From: Plantactinospora sp039889035
GTDB taxonomy: Bacteria; Actinomycetota; Actinomycetes; Mycobacteriales; Micromonosporaceae
Direction: 5' to 3'
Assembly: GCA_039889035.1 (NCBI GenBank)
Contig: JBDQQY010000016.1
Coordinates: 1 to 64,000, forward strand
Length of the DNA: 64,000 bases
Shown here: positions 46,414 through 54,974 of the stretch, one piece after another
How the letters are laid out: every line of letters starts with the position of its first letter
Numbering within the stretch: the stretch's first letter is position 1
Notes under the pieces: generated by a model
What the model was told of the DNA's origin: nothing
Seen by the model: the letters and a program-made list of their open reading frames with translations, nothing else
Database searches by the model: none
Translations under genes and position numbers: made by a program

Positions 46414-47514
46414 GTGACCGAGAACTTCGGCCTGATCGGCTTCGGCTACTGGGGCACCAATCTCGCCCGGAACCTCGACAATCTGGCCGGGGACCGGTGG
46501 CGCTACCTGGTGGACGCCAGCCCCGAACGGCGGCAGGCGGCCACCGAGCGCTACCCGCGGGTGCGGGCCACCGGCGACCTGGACGCGGTGCTCGGCGACG
46601 ACGAGGTCCGGGCGGTCCTGATCGCCACTCCCGCGCCGAGCCACGCGCCGCTGGCCCGCCGGGCGCTGGCCGCCGGCAAGCACGTCTTCGTCGAGAAGCC
46701 GCTGGCGATGTCGGTCGCCGACGCGGTCACGCTGGCCGAGACCGCCGACCGGTACGGCCTGGTGCTGATGGTCGGGCACACCTTCGAGTACGTCCCGGCG
46801 GTCGAGCGGATGCGCGACTACATCCGGTCCGGCGAGATCGGCGACGTCCTCTACCTGCACTCCCAGCGGCTCAATCTGGGCCGGATCCAGAACGACCTGC
46901 ACACCTTCTGGTCGATCGGGCCGCACGACGTCTCGATCGCCAACTACCTGCTCGACGCCGAGCCGTGCTGGGTCGCCGCCCAGGGCGGTCGCTACCTGCA
47001 CGACGGCGTCGAGGACGTCACGTTCGTCACCGTCGGCTATCCGGGGGACGTGGTGGCGCACATGCACGTGAGCTGGCTGGACCCGGCGAAGACCCGGCGT
47101 ACCACCGTGGTCGGTACCCGGCGGATGCTGGTCTACGACGACCTGAACACCGACGCCCGGCTCACCGTCCACGACAAGGGGGCGGAACCGCTGGAGCCGG
47201 ACGGGGACGGCGTACGGCGCTACCGGCTGCGCGACGACGCGGTGCACGTACCCGTGCTCTCCCCGGCGGAACCGCTCAGCCTGGAGCTGCGGCACTTCCT
47301 CGACTGCGTCCGCACCGGGGCACGCCCCCGGACGGACGGCTGGAACGGCGCCCGGGTGGTGGCGGTGCTGGAGGCCGCCGACGCCTCGCTGCGGGCCGGC
47401 GGCGCGACGGTGCCGGTGCCGCCCGTCGCCGGCCCGGTGGACGCCGCCGGGACGCACGGCCGACGCCCGCACCCCGACGGCCCACACCCCGACCTGACCA
47501 CCGCCGCGCACTGA
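46414..47514 (+). CDS. Gfo/Idh/MocA sugar-nucleotide dehydrogenase
   Basis: 366 aa from GTG46414 (TGGAGA 7 bases upstream; earlier in-frame starts give an unconserved extension). NAD-binding FGLIGFGYWGTNLARNL, then VLIATPAPSHAPLARRALAAGKHVFVEKPLA with the family EKP lysine, and MVGHTFEYVPAVERMRDYI. The EKPLAMS..GHTFEYVPAV pattern resembles WlbA/WbpB-type oxidases that form a 3-keto UDP-HexNAc(A). It is followed 17 bp later by a C3-type aminotransferase, which fits a 3-amino-sugar route. The Pro/His-rich C-terminal tail is unusual. Confidence 0.78.
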   Translation: MTENFGLIGFGYWGTNLARNLDNLAGDRWRYLVDASPERRQAATERYPRVRATGDLDAVLGDDEVRAVLIATPAPSHAPLARRALAAGKHVFVEKPLAMSVADAVTLAETADRYGLVLMVGHTFEYVPAVERMRDYIRSGEIGDVLYLHSQRLNLGRIQNDLHTFWSIGPHDVSIANYLLDAEPCWVAAQGGRYLHDGVEDVTFVTVGYPGDVVAHMHVSWLDPAKTRRTTVVGTRRMLVYDDLNTDARLTVHDKGAEPLEPDGDGVRRYRLRDDAVHVPVLSPAEPLSLELRHFLDCVRTGARPRTDGWNGARVVAVLEAADASLRAGGATVPVPPVAGPVDAAGTHGRRPHPDGPHPDLTTAAH

Positions 47515-47531
47515 GCACACAGGAGCCTGAG

Positions 47532-48656
47532 ATGCCCCGAATTCCCCTGGTCGACCTGGCCGCCGCCCACCATCGGCACCGGGACGCGATCGACGCGGCG
47601 ATCCGCGCGGTCGTCGAGGACACCCGGTTCATCCTCGGCCGCGAGGTCGGCGAGTTCGAGTCCGAGTTCGCCGCCTTCTGCGGCACCACCCACGCGGTCG
47701 GGGTCGCCTCCGGCACCGCCGCGATCCACCTGGGCCTGGCCGCGCTCGGGATCGGGCCCGGCGACGAGGTGGCCGTGCCGGCGCACACCTTCGTCGCCAC
47801 CGCCGAACCGGTGAGCTGGCTGGGTGCCCGGCCGCGCTTCGTCGAGGTGGACGCCGAGACCGGCGGGATGGACCCGGACGCGCTGAAGTCGGTCGTCGAC
47901 CGGGTCCGGGCGGTGCTCCCGGTGCACCTCTACGGCCTGCCGGTCGACCTGACCGCGATCGGCGCACTCGCCTCGGCCGCCGGGGTGCCGCTGATCGAGG
48001 ACGCCGCCCAGGCGCACGGCGCCGAGTACGTCCGTGACGACGGTTCGGTGGTCCGGGCCGGGGCGTACGGCCGGATCGGCTGCTTCTCGTTCTATCCCGG
48101 CAAGAACCTCGGCGCGTTCGGCGACGCGGGCGCGGTCACCACCTCCGACCCGGCCCTCGCCGAGCGCGTCCGGCGGCTCTCCGACCACGGCCGCACCAGC
48201 AAGTACCAGCACCTCACCGTCGGCTACGCGGCCCGGCTGGACACCGTGCAGGCGGCCGTACTCTCGGTCAAGCTGGGCACGCTGGCCAATGGCAACCAGC
48301 GGCGGCGGGAGCTGGCGGCGGCGTACCGGTCCCGGCTGGACGGGGTCGGCGACCTGGTGCTGCCGGCCGAACCGCCGAACCGGCGCGGCGTCTACCACCT
48401 CTTCGTGCTCCGGACCCGGCACCGGGACGGGTTGCTGGCCCACCTGCGCGACGCCGGCATCGGCGCCGGAGTGCACTACCCGATCCCGCTGCACCTGCAA
48501 CCGGCGTACGCCTCGCTCGGGCACAAGCCCGGCGACCTGCCGGTCACCGAGGCGTGGGCCCGGGAGTGCCTCTCCCTGCCGATCTATCCGGAACTCACCG
48601 AGGAGCAACTGGAGACGGTCGTCGCCGAGGTGCGCGGCTACTTCGATCGGGTGTGA
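47532..48656 (+). CDS. DegT-family sugar 3-aminotransferase
   Basis: 374-aa PLP enzyme. The PLP lysine is K191 in CFSFYPGKNLGAFGDAGA, the pattern typical of C3 sugar aminotransferases (WlbC/WbpE, DesV, FdtB types) rather than the FNGNK/FFGNK C4 type present elsewhere in this locus. Other blocks: VDLAAAHHRHRDAID, DTRFILGREVGEFE, LIEDAAQAHGAEY, and HYPIPLHLQPAY. GGAG precedes the ATG. Paired with the preceding dehydrogenase. The acyl acceptor step would need one of the NeuD-like enzymes. Confidence 0.82.
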   Translation: MPRIPLVDLAAAHHRHRDAIDAAIRAVVEDTRFILGREVGEFESEFAAFCGTTHAVGVASGTAAIHLGLAALGIGPGDEVAVPAHTFVATAEPVSWLGARPRFVEVDAETGGMDPDALKSVVDRVRAVLPVHLYGLPVDLTAIGALASAAGVPLIEDAAQAHGAEYVRDDGSVVRAGAYGRIGCFSFYPGKNLGAFGDAGAVTTSDPALAERVRRLSDHGRTSKYQHLTVGYAARLDTVQAAVLSVKLGTLANGNQRRRELAAAYRSRLDGVGDLVLPAEPPNRRGVYHLFVLRTRHRDGLLAHLRDAGIGAGVHYPIPLHLQPAYASLGHKPGDLPVTEAWARECLSLPIYPELTEEQLETVVAEVRGYFDRV

Positions 48657-48690
48657 GGACGGGCCCTCCCGTCGTCCGGAGGGCCCGTCC
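48657..48690. terminator. perfect 13-bp hairpin ending the glycan locus
   Basis: GGACGGGCCCTCC (48657-48669) pairs perfectly with GGAGGGCCCGTCC (48678-48690), 8-base loop, directly after the aminotransferase stop and before the convergent phosphodiesterase. Strong two-way terminator candidate. Confidence 0.65.
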
Positions 48691-48717
48691 CGGCGTCCGG
48701 TCAGCTTCCGGACGGGT

Positions 48718-50772
48718 TCAGCGCAGGCCGTTGCGGATCGCCACCGACACCAACCGCTCGGGGTAGTCGGTGATGATGCCGTCCACCCCGAGGTCGATCA
48801 CCCGCTGCATCACCGCCGGATCGTCCACCGTGTACGGCACCACCTTCAGCCCGTACCGGCGTTGCAGGTCGGCGACCGTCGGGCCGTGGAAGTACGCCGG
48901 ATCCTGCCGTAGGTACCAGTCGGCCGACGGCACGGTGCCCTGGGTCGGGTCGTGCACCTGCCAGTTCGCCGAGACGGTGCCGGCGCCGGACGCCCGGACC
49001 AGCTTGCCGAGGTCCCGGTACCGCCACCAGTCCAGCCCGGCCGTCCACGGGCTGCGTACCGACGGGTCGCCGTAGACCGCCTGGAGCGAGCACTCGTCGG
49101 CGAGGCTGGCGCACTCGGCCCGGCCGTACTGCCAGACCAGGGCGACGGTCTCGATCCGCCGGTTCAGGTCCCGGGCGTGGGTGATGGTCCGCCAGTCGAA
49201 CGACTGGATCGTCACCCGGTCGGTGAAGCCGGCCCGCTCGACCGCCCGGACCAGCTTCGCGGTGAAGCTGCGGTACGGCTCGGTGTCGGCCACCAGCGGG
49301 CTGAGCTTCGTCTCGATGTTCAGTCGTACGTCCCGGCGGCCGCTGCGCCGCACCAGCTCGAAGACCTCGTCCAGGGTGGGGATCCGGGCACCCGGTGCGG
49401 CGACCTGCTCCGGCAGCTCCGGCAGCGTCTTCGTGCCGCAGTCGAGGGTCCGGAGCTGCTTCAGCGTCAGGTCGTGCACCCGCTTGCCGACGTACGGGAA
49501 CGCCCGGTCACCCGGCCGGGCCGGCGCGGTGTCCTCGCAGTGGCTGCCGTTGACGGTCCGGTCGTGCAGCACCACCAGGTGACCGTCCCGGGTCACCCCG
49601 GTGTCCAGCTCCAGCGTGGAGATCGCCGGGTTGCCGAGCGTGTTGGCGAAGGCCGGCAGGGTGTTCTCCGGCCGCGTCGCCCGGCCGCCCCGGTGCGCCT
49701 GGATGTCGAACGGCGCGGCGTACCCCTTCGGCAGCGCGATCCGGCGCTGCGCCAGCAGCGTACGCAGCCGGTCCGGGTAGTCGGTGATGATGCCGTCCAC
49801 CCCGTCGTCGAGCAGCTTCGCCATCGTCGGCACGTCGTCGATCGTCCACGGCACCACCTTGATGCCGTGGCGGTGCGCGTGCGCGACCATCTCCTTCGTC
49901 ACGTACGGCCGGTAGCCCGGGTCGGTGACCGTGCCGTTCTGCGGGAAGCCGTGCACCGGCGAGAACGCGGCGGCGCCGAAGCTCCTGATCGCGCTGATCG
50001 GGTCGCCGCCGAAATCGTCGATGTCGAGGCCGCCGAGCCAGGGCGAGGCACCCGGCTGCCCGGTCTGCAGGAAGTCGTAGTTGGTCAGCGCGACCAGCGG
50101 CAGCCGGGGCTCGACCTGGCGCATCCGCATCAGCGCGCCCCAGTCGAAGCTCTGGATGGTCACCTGCTTCAGCAGCCCGGCGGCTCGGATCTCGGCCGCG
50201 GTGAGCTGCACGAACTGCTCCCGGGGCGCGGTCTCGGTCGGCGCGCCGGCCTCCACCTTGGTTTCCACGTTGAGCGTGACGTCGTCCGCCCGGTAGCGCT
50301 TCACCAGCGCGAGGACCTCGCGCAGCAACGGCATCCGGGCCCCGGGTACGGCGAGCTGCCCCGGCTTGTCGGCCAGCGTCCTGGTGCCGCAGTCGAGGGT
50401 ACGCACCTGGGCCAGGGTCAGCGTGTTGACGTACTTCCCGACGTACGGGAACTCGGGGTCGTCTGGGGTGGCCGGGGCGGTGTCGAGGCACTTCGTACCG
50501 CTGACCCGACGGTCGTGGGTGACCACGACCTGCCGGTCCTCGGTCACCTGCACGTCCAGTTCGAGGGTGCGGACCCCGAGCTGGAGCGCGTTGCCGAACG
50601 AGGCGAGGGTGTTCTCCACCCGCAGGCCGAGCCCGCCCCGGTGGGCCTGTAGGTCGAAACTCCGCCGGGACTCCGGTCGGTGGCGCTCGCCCGCCTGGAC
50701 GCCGGTGGGCGTCCCGGCCAGTACGGCCGCCGTCACCAGCAGCGCGCCGATCAGTTGGCGCCGTCGGGACAT
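48718..50772 (-). CDS. secreted tandem-domain glycerophosphodiester phosphodiesterase
   Basis: 684-aa exported protein: signal peptide (RRRQLIGALLVTAAVLAGTP... VQA) and two complete GDPD TIM-barrel domains. The first has HRGG at 44-47 followed by R-x-E53-N54-T. The second, near residue 355, repeats AHRGG...RPENT. Both contain LELDxxVTxDxxLVVxHD, LNxETK and a closing VDGIITDYPxRL. Most family members have one domain. It hydrolyses glycerophosphodiesters, giving glycerol-3-phosphate, perhaps from lipid or wall teichoic polymers. ATG50772 follows CAGGTGA. Confidence 0.92.
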   Translation of the reverse strand: MSRRRQLIGALLVTAAVLAGTPTGVQAGERHRPESRRSFDLQAHRGGLGLRVENTLASFGNALQLGVRTLELDVQVTEDRQVVVTHDRRVSGTKCLDTAPATPDDPEFPYVGKYVNTLTLAQVRTLDCGTRTLADKPGQLAVPGARMPLLREVLALVKRYRADDVTLNVETKVEAGAPTETAPREQFVQLTAAEIRAAGLLKQVTIQSFDWGALMRMRQVEPRLPLVALTNYDFLQTGQPGASPWLGGLDIDDFGGDPISAIRSFGAAAFSPVHGFPQNGTVTDPGYRPYVTKEMVAHAHRHGIKVVPWTIDDVPTMAKLLDDGVDGIITDYPDRLRTLLAQRRIALPKGYAAPFDIQAHRGGRATRPENTLPAFANTLGNPAISTLELDTGVTRDGHLVVLHDRTVNGSHCEDTAPARPGDRAFPYVGKRVHDLTLKQLRTLDCGTKTLPELPEQVAAPGARIPTLDEVFELVRRSGRRDVRLNIETKLSPLVADTEPYRSFTAKLVRAVERAGFTDRVTIQSFDWRTITHARDLNRRIETVALVWQYGRAECASLADECSLQAVYGDPSVRSPWTAGLDWWRYRDLGKLVRASGAGTVSANWQVHDPTQGTVPSADWYLRQDPAYFHGPTVADLQRRYGLKVVPYTVDDPAVMQRVIDLGVDGIITDYPERLVSVAIRNGLR

Positions 50773-51114
50773 CGGTATCACCTGTTCCAATGTGGTGCGT
50801 CGGAGCCCGGTCGACCGGGCCTCCGGTGCGGTGTCGAGGGTCGAGCCGGTCTGACCCGGCGATCGGGGCACAGCATCACGACAGTCGGCGGCCGGCAGGC
50901 GTGCAGCGGGCGACATCGGCGTGAACCGGGGTCGACGGCCGACGGCGGATCGGGCGAACCGGTGGGGATGTCCGGCCGGTCGGGCAACGCACACCGGAGC
51001 GCACACCGTCCACTTGGCGATCGGCGCTGTCCGATTTGACAACAACAGCCCGTTGTGCTTCGGCTACAATGAGCCGCGACCACGTCACCCAACCATCCAC
51101 GGGGAGGGGTTGCG
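50773..51114. other. divergent intergenic region with candidate promoter
   Basis: 342 bp between the phosphodiesterase and the type VII-like operon. No gene seen. Near its right end (51036-51070) are TTGACA, an ACAAC-AGCCC-GTTGT inverted repeat (51042-51056) and TACAAT. The TTGACA-TACAAT spacing of 23 is too long for an ordinary promoter, so either one box is unused or a regulator acts on the palindrome. Confidence 0.5.
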
Positions 51115-51591
51115 ATGAGCCCGGTTGGTCCATCGGTGGGCGCGGCAGCCGGCGCGATCGGCGCGGCAGCCGCGGCGGTCATCGGCCAGATCAATGTCGA
51201 GATCGACGGTCTGGCGAGCGCGGCGGCGGCGATGCGCGACGAACTCAGGGAGGGCTACCGCACCCAGGTGCCCCCGGTGCACGACGCCATGCAGCAGGGC
51301 GCGACGATCGGCGACCGGCTCGAAGGCGACGACTGGCTGCACCTCCAGGACCGCTACGACGAGTGCATCAGGGACAGCCTCAAGGCGCTGTCCAACCTCG
51401 ACCAGGGAACCCAGGCGGTAGCGCAGGCCGCCGAGCGGATCGCCGCCAACTACCGCGGCTCCGACGCGTTCGCACACGCCACCGTGAGCGACGTGCACGA
51501 GGTCCTGCCGCCGACCGAGCAGACGAGACCGGAATCCGCCGCGCAGCCGACCGGATCCACCACCGGGACGGAAGGTGCCGGCAATGGCTGA
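51115..51591 (+). CDS. type VII-secretion-like helical protein
   Basis: 158 aa. An Ala/Gly-rich hydrophobic N-terminus (AAAGAIGAAAAAVIGQINVEI) precedes a helix, a turn (DDWLHLQDRYDE) and a second helix that ends in Y113-R-G-S-D117, a YxxxD motif as used for export by type VII systems. The tail is Ser/Thr/Gly/Pro-rich. No strict WXG motif, so it is not a canonical WXG100 protein. ATG51115 follows GGGGAGGGG. Its end overlaps the next gene by 8 bases. Probable ESX-like substrate or chaperone partner. Confidence 0.6.
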   Translation: MSPVGPSVGAAAGAIGAAAAAVIGQINVEIDGLASAAAAMRDELREGYRTQVPPVHDAMQQGATIGDRLEGDDWLHLQDRYDECIRDSLKALSNLDQGTQAVAQAAERIAANYRGSDAFAHATVSDVHEVLPPTEQTRPESAAQPTGSTTGTEGAGNG

Positions 51592-53035
51592 GGAGTACAT
51601 CCCGCACCTGTGGCGGCTGGTCGACGCGGCGCAGCAGAAGCTCCAGCCCAGCCGGGACCAGGTGGCGGCCTGGGAGCGGGCGTCCAGCATGCTGAGCGGG
51701 CACGCCGCCAGACTGCAGAACTGCCGCAACCAGCTCGCCACGCTGTGGCCGCCGGAGCAGAACGCGGCCTCGGCGGCGTACATGGTCGAGCTGGACCGGC
51801 TGATCGAGGCGAGCCGCCAGACCTCGACCGCGGCCCAGAACAACGCCACGCAGATCGGGCACGTGGCGGACGCCATCGAGCAGGCGCGGACCAAGCTGGA
51901 ACCGATCTACAAGGAATACCTGGAGAACCAGCGGAAGCTCGCCGACTATCAGCGCCAGGTCGAACTGGCCGGCGACGTCGGGGCGACGGCCGGCGGGGTC
52001 ACCGGGTCGCGCTTCGGCCTGACCAGCCTGGGCCAGAAGGCCGGAGACTTCCTCGGCGAGGGCGCGATGACGCTCTTCACGGATCCGCCGGTGAGCGATG
52101 CCCAGCAGGCGGCGCTGGTCGCCCGGGCCCGCGCGGTGCAGGCGGAGGTGGACGGCGCGGCGCGGGACGGTGGCGGTCGGATCCAGCCACCGCCGGAGTA
52201 CATCCCCCCGCCGGTCATCAAGGACGACAACGCGCGGGAGTTCGACGACGACTCGGACGGGACGGTCCGGCCACCCGTGGTCAACCCGCCGCCGCGCCGC
52301 CGGGGCGAGGAGGAGGATTCCCGTCCCGGCTACATCGACGGGACGCCGCCGCCGGACATCCACACCGAGCTGACCCCGGAGCAGGTCGGTCCGCCCAGCC
52401 ACCCGGTGGACGACGGTCCCGCCCTGACCGGCGTCGCCCCGCCGACCACCGGGCCGCCCCCGACCGTGGCGCCGGTTCCGCCCGGCCCGCCGGTCCCCGC
52501 GCCGGCTCCGGTACCGCTGGTCGTCCCGCCGACCATCGGCGTGCCACCCGGCCCCGGCGGACCGCCGGGCACCGGCCCGGGACTCGGCGTCGGGCCACGC
52601 ACCGGCCCCGGCGCACCGGGCAAGGTCGGCCCGCTCGGTCCGGGACCGACCGGTGTGCCGCCGGGCGGTGTGATCGGTGCCCGGCCCAGCGGAAACGTCG
52701 GCGTGCCACCGGGCGGCGTCGGCGCACCCCGCGCGGGCGGCGTACCCAAGGGGATCAATCCGGTCGGTGGCGTCATCGGGCCACAGGGTGGCCGGCCCGG
52801 CGCGGCCGGGCCGGCTGGCGCCAGGTCGGGTACCCGTCGTCCCGGCGCGGGCGGCACCAGCGGTTCCGGTGCGCCCGGCGCGCGGGCCCGCCGCGATCAG
52901 GAGGAGTCCGAGCAGAAGCAGTGGGACCCCGACAATCCGTGGGAGGTCGAGCAGGGCGTCGCCCCCGAGATCGAGCCGAACCGGGACGTCGGCCGGCACG
53001 AGCCCGGTCGCGGGATTCTCGGGAAGGACCGGTGA
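51584..53035 (+). CDS. proline-rich protein of a type VII-like operon
   Basis: 483 aa. Residues 1-130 are coiled/helical (WRLVDAAQQKLQPSRDQV, QTSTAAQNNATQIGHVADAIEQARTKLEPIYKEYLE), resembling PPE/WXG-type helical hairpins. From about 190 to 450 it is Pro/Gly-rich and probably disordered, ending in an acidic/basic tail (RDQEESEQKQWDPDNPWEVE). No transmembrane segment. Its GTGA overlap with the mycosin gene indicates coupled translation. Family not recognised with certainty; substrate or structural partner of the mycosin is inferred. Confidence 0.6.
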   Translation: MAEEYIPHLWRLVDAAQQKLQPSRDQVAAWERASSMLSGHAARLQNCRNQLATLWPPEQNAASAAYMVELDRLIEASRQTSTAAQNNATQIGHVADAIEQARTKLEPIYKEYLENQRKLADYQRQVELAGDVGATAGGVTGSRFGLTSLGQKAGDFLGEGAMTLFTDPPVSDAQQAALVARARAVQAEVDGAARDGGGRIQPPPEYIPPPVIKDDNAREFDDDSDGTVRPPVVNPPPRRRGEEEDSRPGYIDGTPPPDIHTELTPEQVGPPSHPVDDGPALTGVAPPTTGPPPTVAPVPPGPPVPAPAPVPLVVPPTIGVPPGPGGPPGTGPGLGVGPRTGPGAPGKVGPLGPGPTGVPPGGVIGARPSGNVGVPPGGVGAPRAGGVPKGINPVGGVIGPQGGRPGAAGPAGARSGTRRPGAGGTSGSGAPGARARRDQEESEQKQWDPDNPWEVEQGVAPEIEPNRDVGRHEPGRGILGKDR

Positions 53036-54408
53036 GCAGAGCCACCCGGTTCCACACACGGCTGCCGCGCTGGTGCGCGGCAGCCGTCTGCGGTCTGCTC
53101 GTGGCCCTGGTCGGCGCCCCGCCGGCAATGGCGGATGCGGCCCGGGACCGGCAGTGGCACCTGCGGGCGCTCGACGTCGCGCAGGCGCACCGGGTCACCG
53201 AGGGTGCCGGCGTCGTGGTGGCGGTGCTCGACACCGGGGTACGGGCGGACCACAGGGACCTGACCGGCAACGTCCTGCCCGGGGTCGACGTGACCGGCGC
53301 GGGCACCGACGGCCGGCAGGACACCGACGGACACGGCACCGCGATGGCGGGACTGATCGCGGGGCACGGGCACGGTCCGGGCAATGCGGACGGCGTACTG
53401 GGGATCGCCCCCGAGGCCAAGATCCTGCCGGTCCGCGCGATGCGTACCGAGTACGGTGCCGGCGCCGACCTGCCGCGGGCGATCCGGGAGGCGGTTCGCC
53501 GCAAGGCGGGGGTGCTGTCGCTGTCGCTCTCCGCCGGTGCCGGCGACGATCTGGAGCAGGCGGTCGAGGAGGCGATGGCCGCCGACGTCGTACTGGTGGC
53601 CGCGGCCGGGAACCGACCGGACGACGGGTTCGTCGGCTATCCCGCCGCGTTTCCCGGAGTGCTCGCCGTCGGCGCTACCGGACGGGACGGAAAGCTCGCC
53701 CCGGTCAGCGTCACCGGAAACGCGGTCGGCCTTGTCGCGCCCGGAGTGGACATTGCCTCCACCAGCCGGACCGGGGCGTACCGCGCGGCCACCGGGACGA
53801 GCGACTCCACGGCGATCGTGGCCGGGGCCGCCGCGCTGGTCCGGGCGAGATATCCGGATCTCTCCGCCGCCGAGGTGGTGCACCGGCTCACCGCGACCGC
53901 CACCGACCGGGGCGCGCGTGGCCGCGATCCCGAGTACGGCCACGGCGTGCTGAACCTCGTCGAGGCGCTGACCGCCGACGTCGCACCGGCCGGGGCGCAG
54001 CCCAGCCCCGGTACCCGACCGACTCCCACGACGGACGCGACGTCACCGGCCGCGGCCGCACCGCCGCCCGGCGACGGGTCGGCCGAGGTCCGGCTCAGCC
54101 CCGCCGCGTACCTGGTCGGCGGGCTCTGCCTACTGGTGGTGCTGGCCGGCGCCGGCGTACTCGGCTGGTTGCTGGTGCGTGGCCGGCGCCGTCGACAAGG
54201 CGGCGGGGGACCGTCCGTTCCTGGGCACCCGGTGCCGCCCCGTCCCGCTCCGACCACGAGATACCCGGGAGCGCCGGGTGCACAGCCGTATCCGTCCGGA
54301 TATCCGGCGCCACCGCAGCACCCGCCGGGCAACTATCCGCCCGGCTACGGCCCAGCCGGACCGCCGTACCCGCCGAGGCCCCCTGGCACACCGCCGTCGG
54401 GCGGATAG
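53032..54408 (+). CDS. mycosin-like type VII-associated subtilisin protease
   Basis: 458-aa S8 serine protease with signal peptide (WCAAAVCGLLVALVGAPPAMA). Catalytic triad D67 (AVLDTGV), H101 (DGHGTAMAGLIAG) and S257 (GTSDSTAIVAG), oxyanion N194 (AAAGN). A linker follows, then a C-terminal transmembrane helix (YLVGGLCLLVVLAGAGVLGWLL) and a Pro/Tyr-rich cytosolic tail, the MycP build. Such proteases work with ESX secretion systems. The family's usual GTSxA serine region is present with an inserted Ser (GTSDSTA). GTG53032 overlaps the previous stop. Confidence 0.88.
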   Translation: MSRATRFHTRLPRWCAAAVCGLLVALVGAPPAMADAARDRQWHLRALDVAQAHRVTEGAGVVVAVLDTGVRADHRDLTGNVLPGVDVTGAGTDGRQDTDGHGTAMAGLIAGHGHGPGNADGVLGIAPEAKILPVRAMRTEYGAGADLPRAIREAVRRKAGVLSLSLSAGAGDDLEQAVEEAMAADVVLVAAAGNRPDDGFVGYPAAFPGVLAVGATGRDGKLAPVSVTGNAVGLVAPGVDIASTSRTGAYRAATGTSDSTAIVAGAAALVRARYPDLSAAEVVHRLTATATDRGARGRDPEYGHGVLNLVEALTADVAPAGAQPSPGTRPTPTTDATSPAAAAPPPGDGSAEVRLSPAAYLVGGLCLLVVLAGAGVLGWLLVRGRRRRQGGGGPSVPGHPVPPRPAPTTRYPGAPGAQPYPSGYPAPPQHPPGNYPPGYGPAGPPYPPRPPGTPPSGG

Positions 54409-54470
54409 CCGAGCCGGTCTCCGCGACGAGGAGCGAAGGGCTCGGTCGTGCTCGGGACGTGGGGTGGGCG

Positions 54471-54476
54471 TACCGT
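54471..54476 (+). promoter_or_regulatory. -10 box TACCGT for leaderless start at 54484
   Basis: TACCGT lies exactly 7 bases before ATG54484 with no ribosome site. This indicates a separate leaderless transcript rather than read-through from the mycosin gene. The -35 region is unclear. Confidence 0.5.
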
Positions 54477-54483
54477 CCCTGAG

Positions 54484-54927
54484 ATGCGGCAGGACGGGTC
54501 CGGCGACTGGGCGGAGCAACGACGGCAGGCGATCGCCGCCCGGGCACTCGCCGACCAGCAGCGCCGGGACGCGGAACACGAGCAGGCGCGCCAACTCGTC
54601 ACGGCGTTCGCCGCGCAGGCCCGGGAGCGCGGGCTGCGGCAGACCAGGCTGACCGCGCTCGGCTACAACGGCCGTACCCGCTACCGCACCAACCTCACCG
54701 GCTGGTATCTGGACCTCGCCCGGATCCACGCGGTGGACGCCGCCGGCAACTTCTACCTGCTGACCGTGCCGACCAGCCTGCGTGCCCGGTTGGCCGGTGC
54801 GACTGTCCGGCCGCAACCGGCGAAGCTGGTCGTCGGCGAGGGTGGGCCGGACGGCCAGTCGATGCCGCTGGCCACCCTGCTGCGTAACCGGCTGGACGCC
54901 GGTGACCGGTGGCCCGAGACCGCCTGA
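54484..54927 (+). CDS. hypothetical protein downstream of mycosin
   Basis: 147 aa. The first 50 residues form a charged helix (EQRRQAIAARALADQQRRDAEHEQ). The C-terminal part is compact (LTALGYNGRTRYRTNLTGWYLDLARIHAVDAAGNFYLLTVP) and ends acidic. No signal or membrane segment, so cytoplasmic. Same strand as the type VII-like operon but with its own leaderless -10 box. Not recognised. Confidence 0.6.
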   Translation: MRQDGSGDWAEQRRQAIAARALADQQRRDAEHEQARQLVTAFAAQARERGLRQTRLTALGYNGRTRYRTNLTGWYLDLARIHAVDAAGNFYLLTVPTSLRARLAGATVRPQPAKLVVGEGGPDGQSMPLATLLRNRLDAGDRWPETA

Positions 54928-54974
54928 CGCGAGGTTCGAGTCGCCGCCGCGAACGTCCGGGCGGCCCGCGCCGG

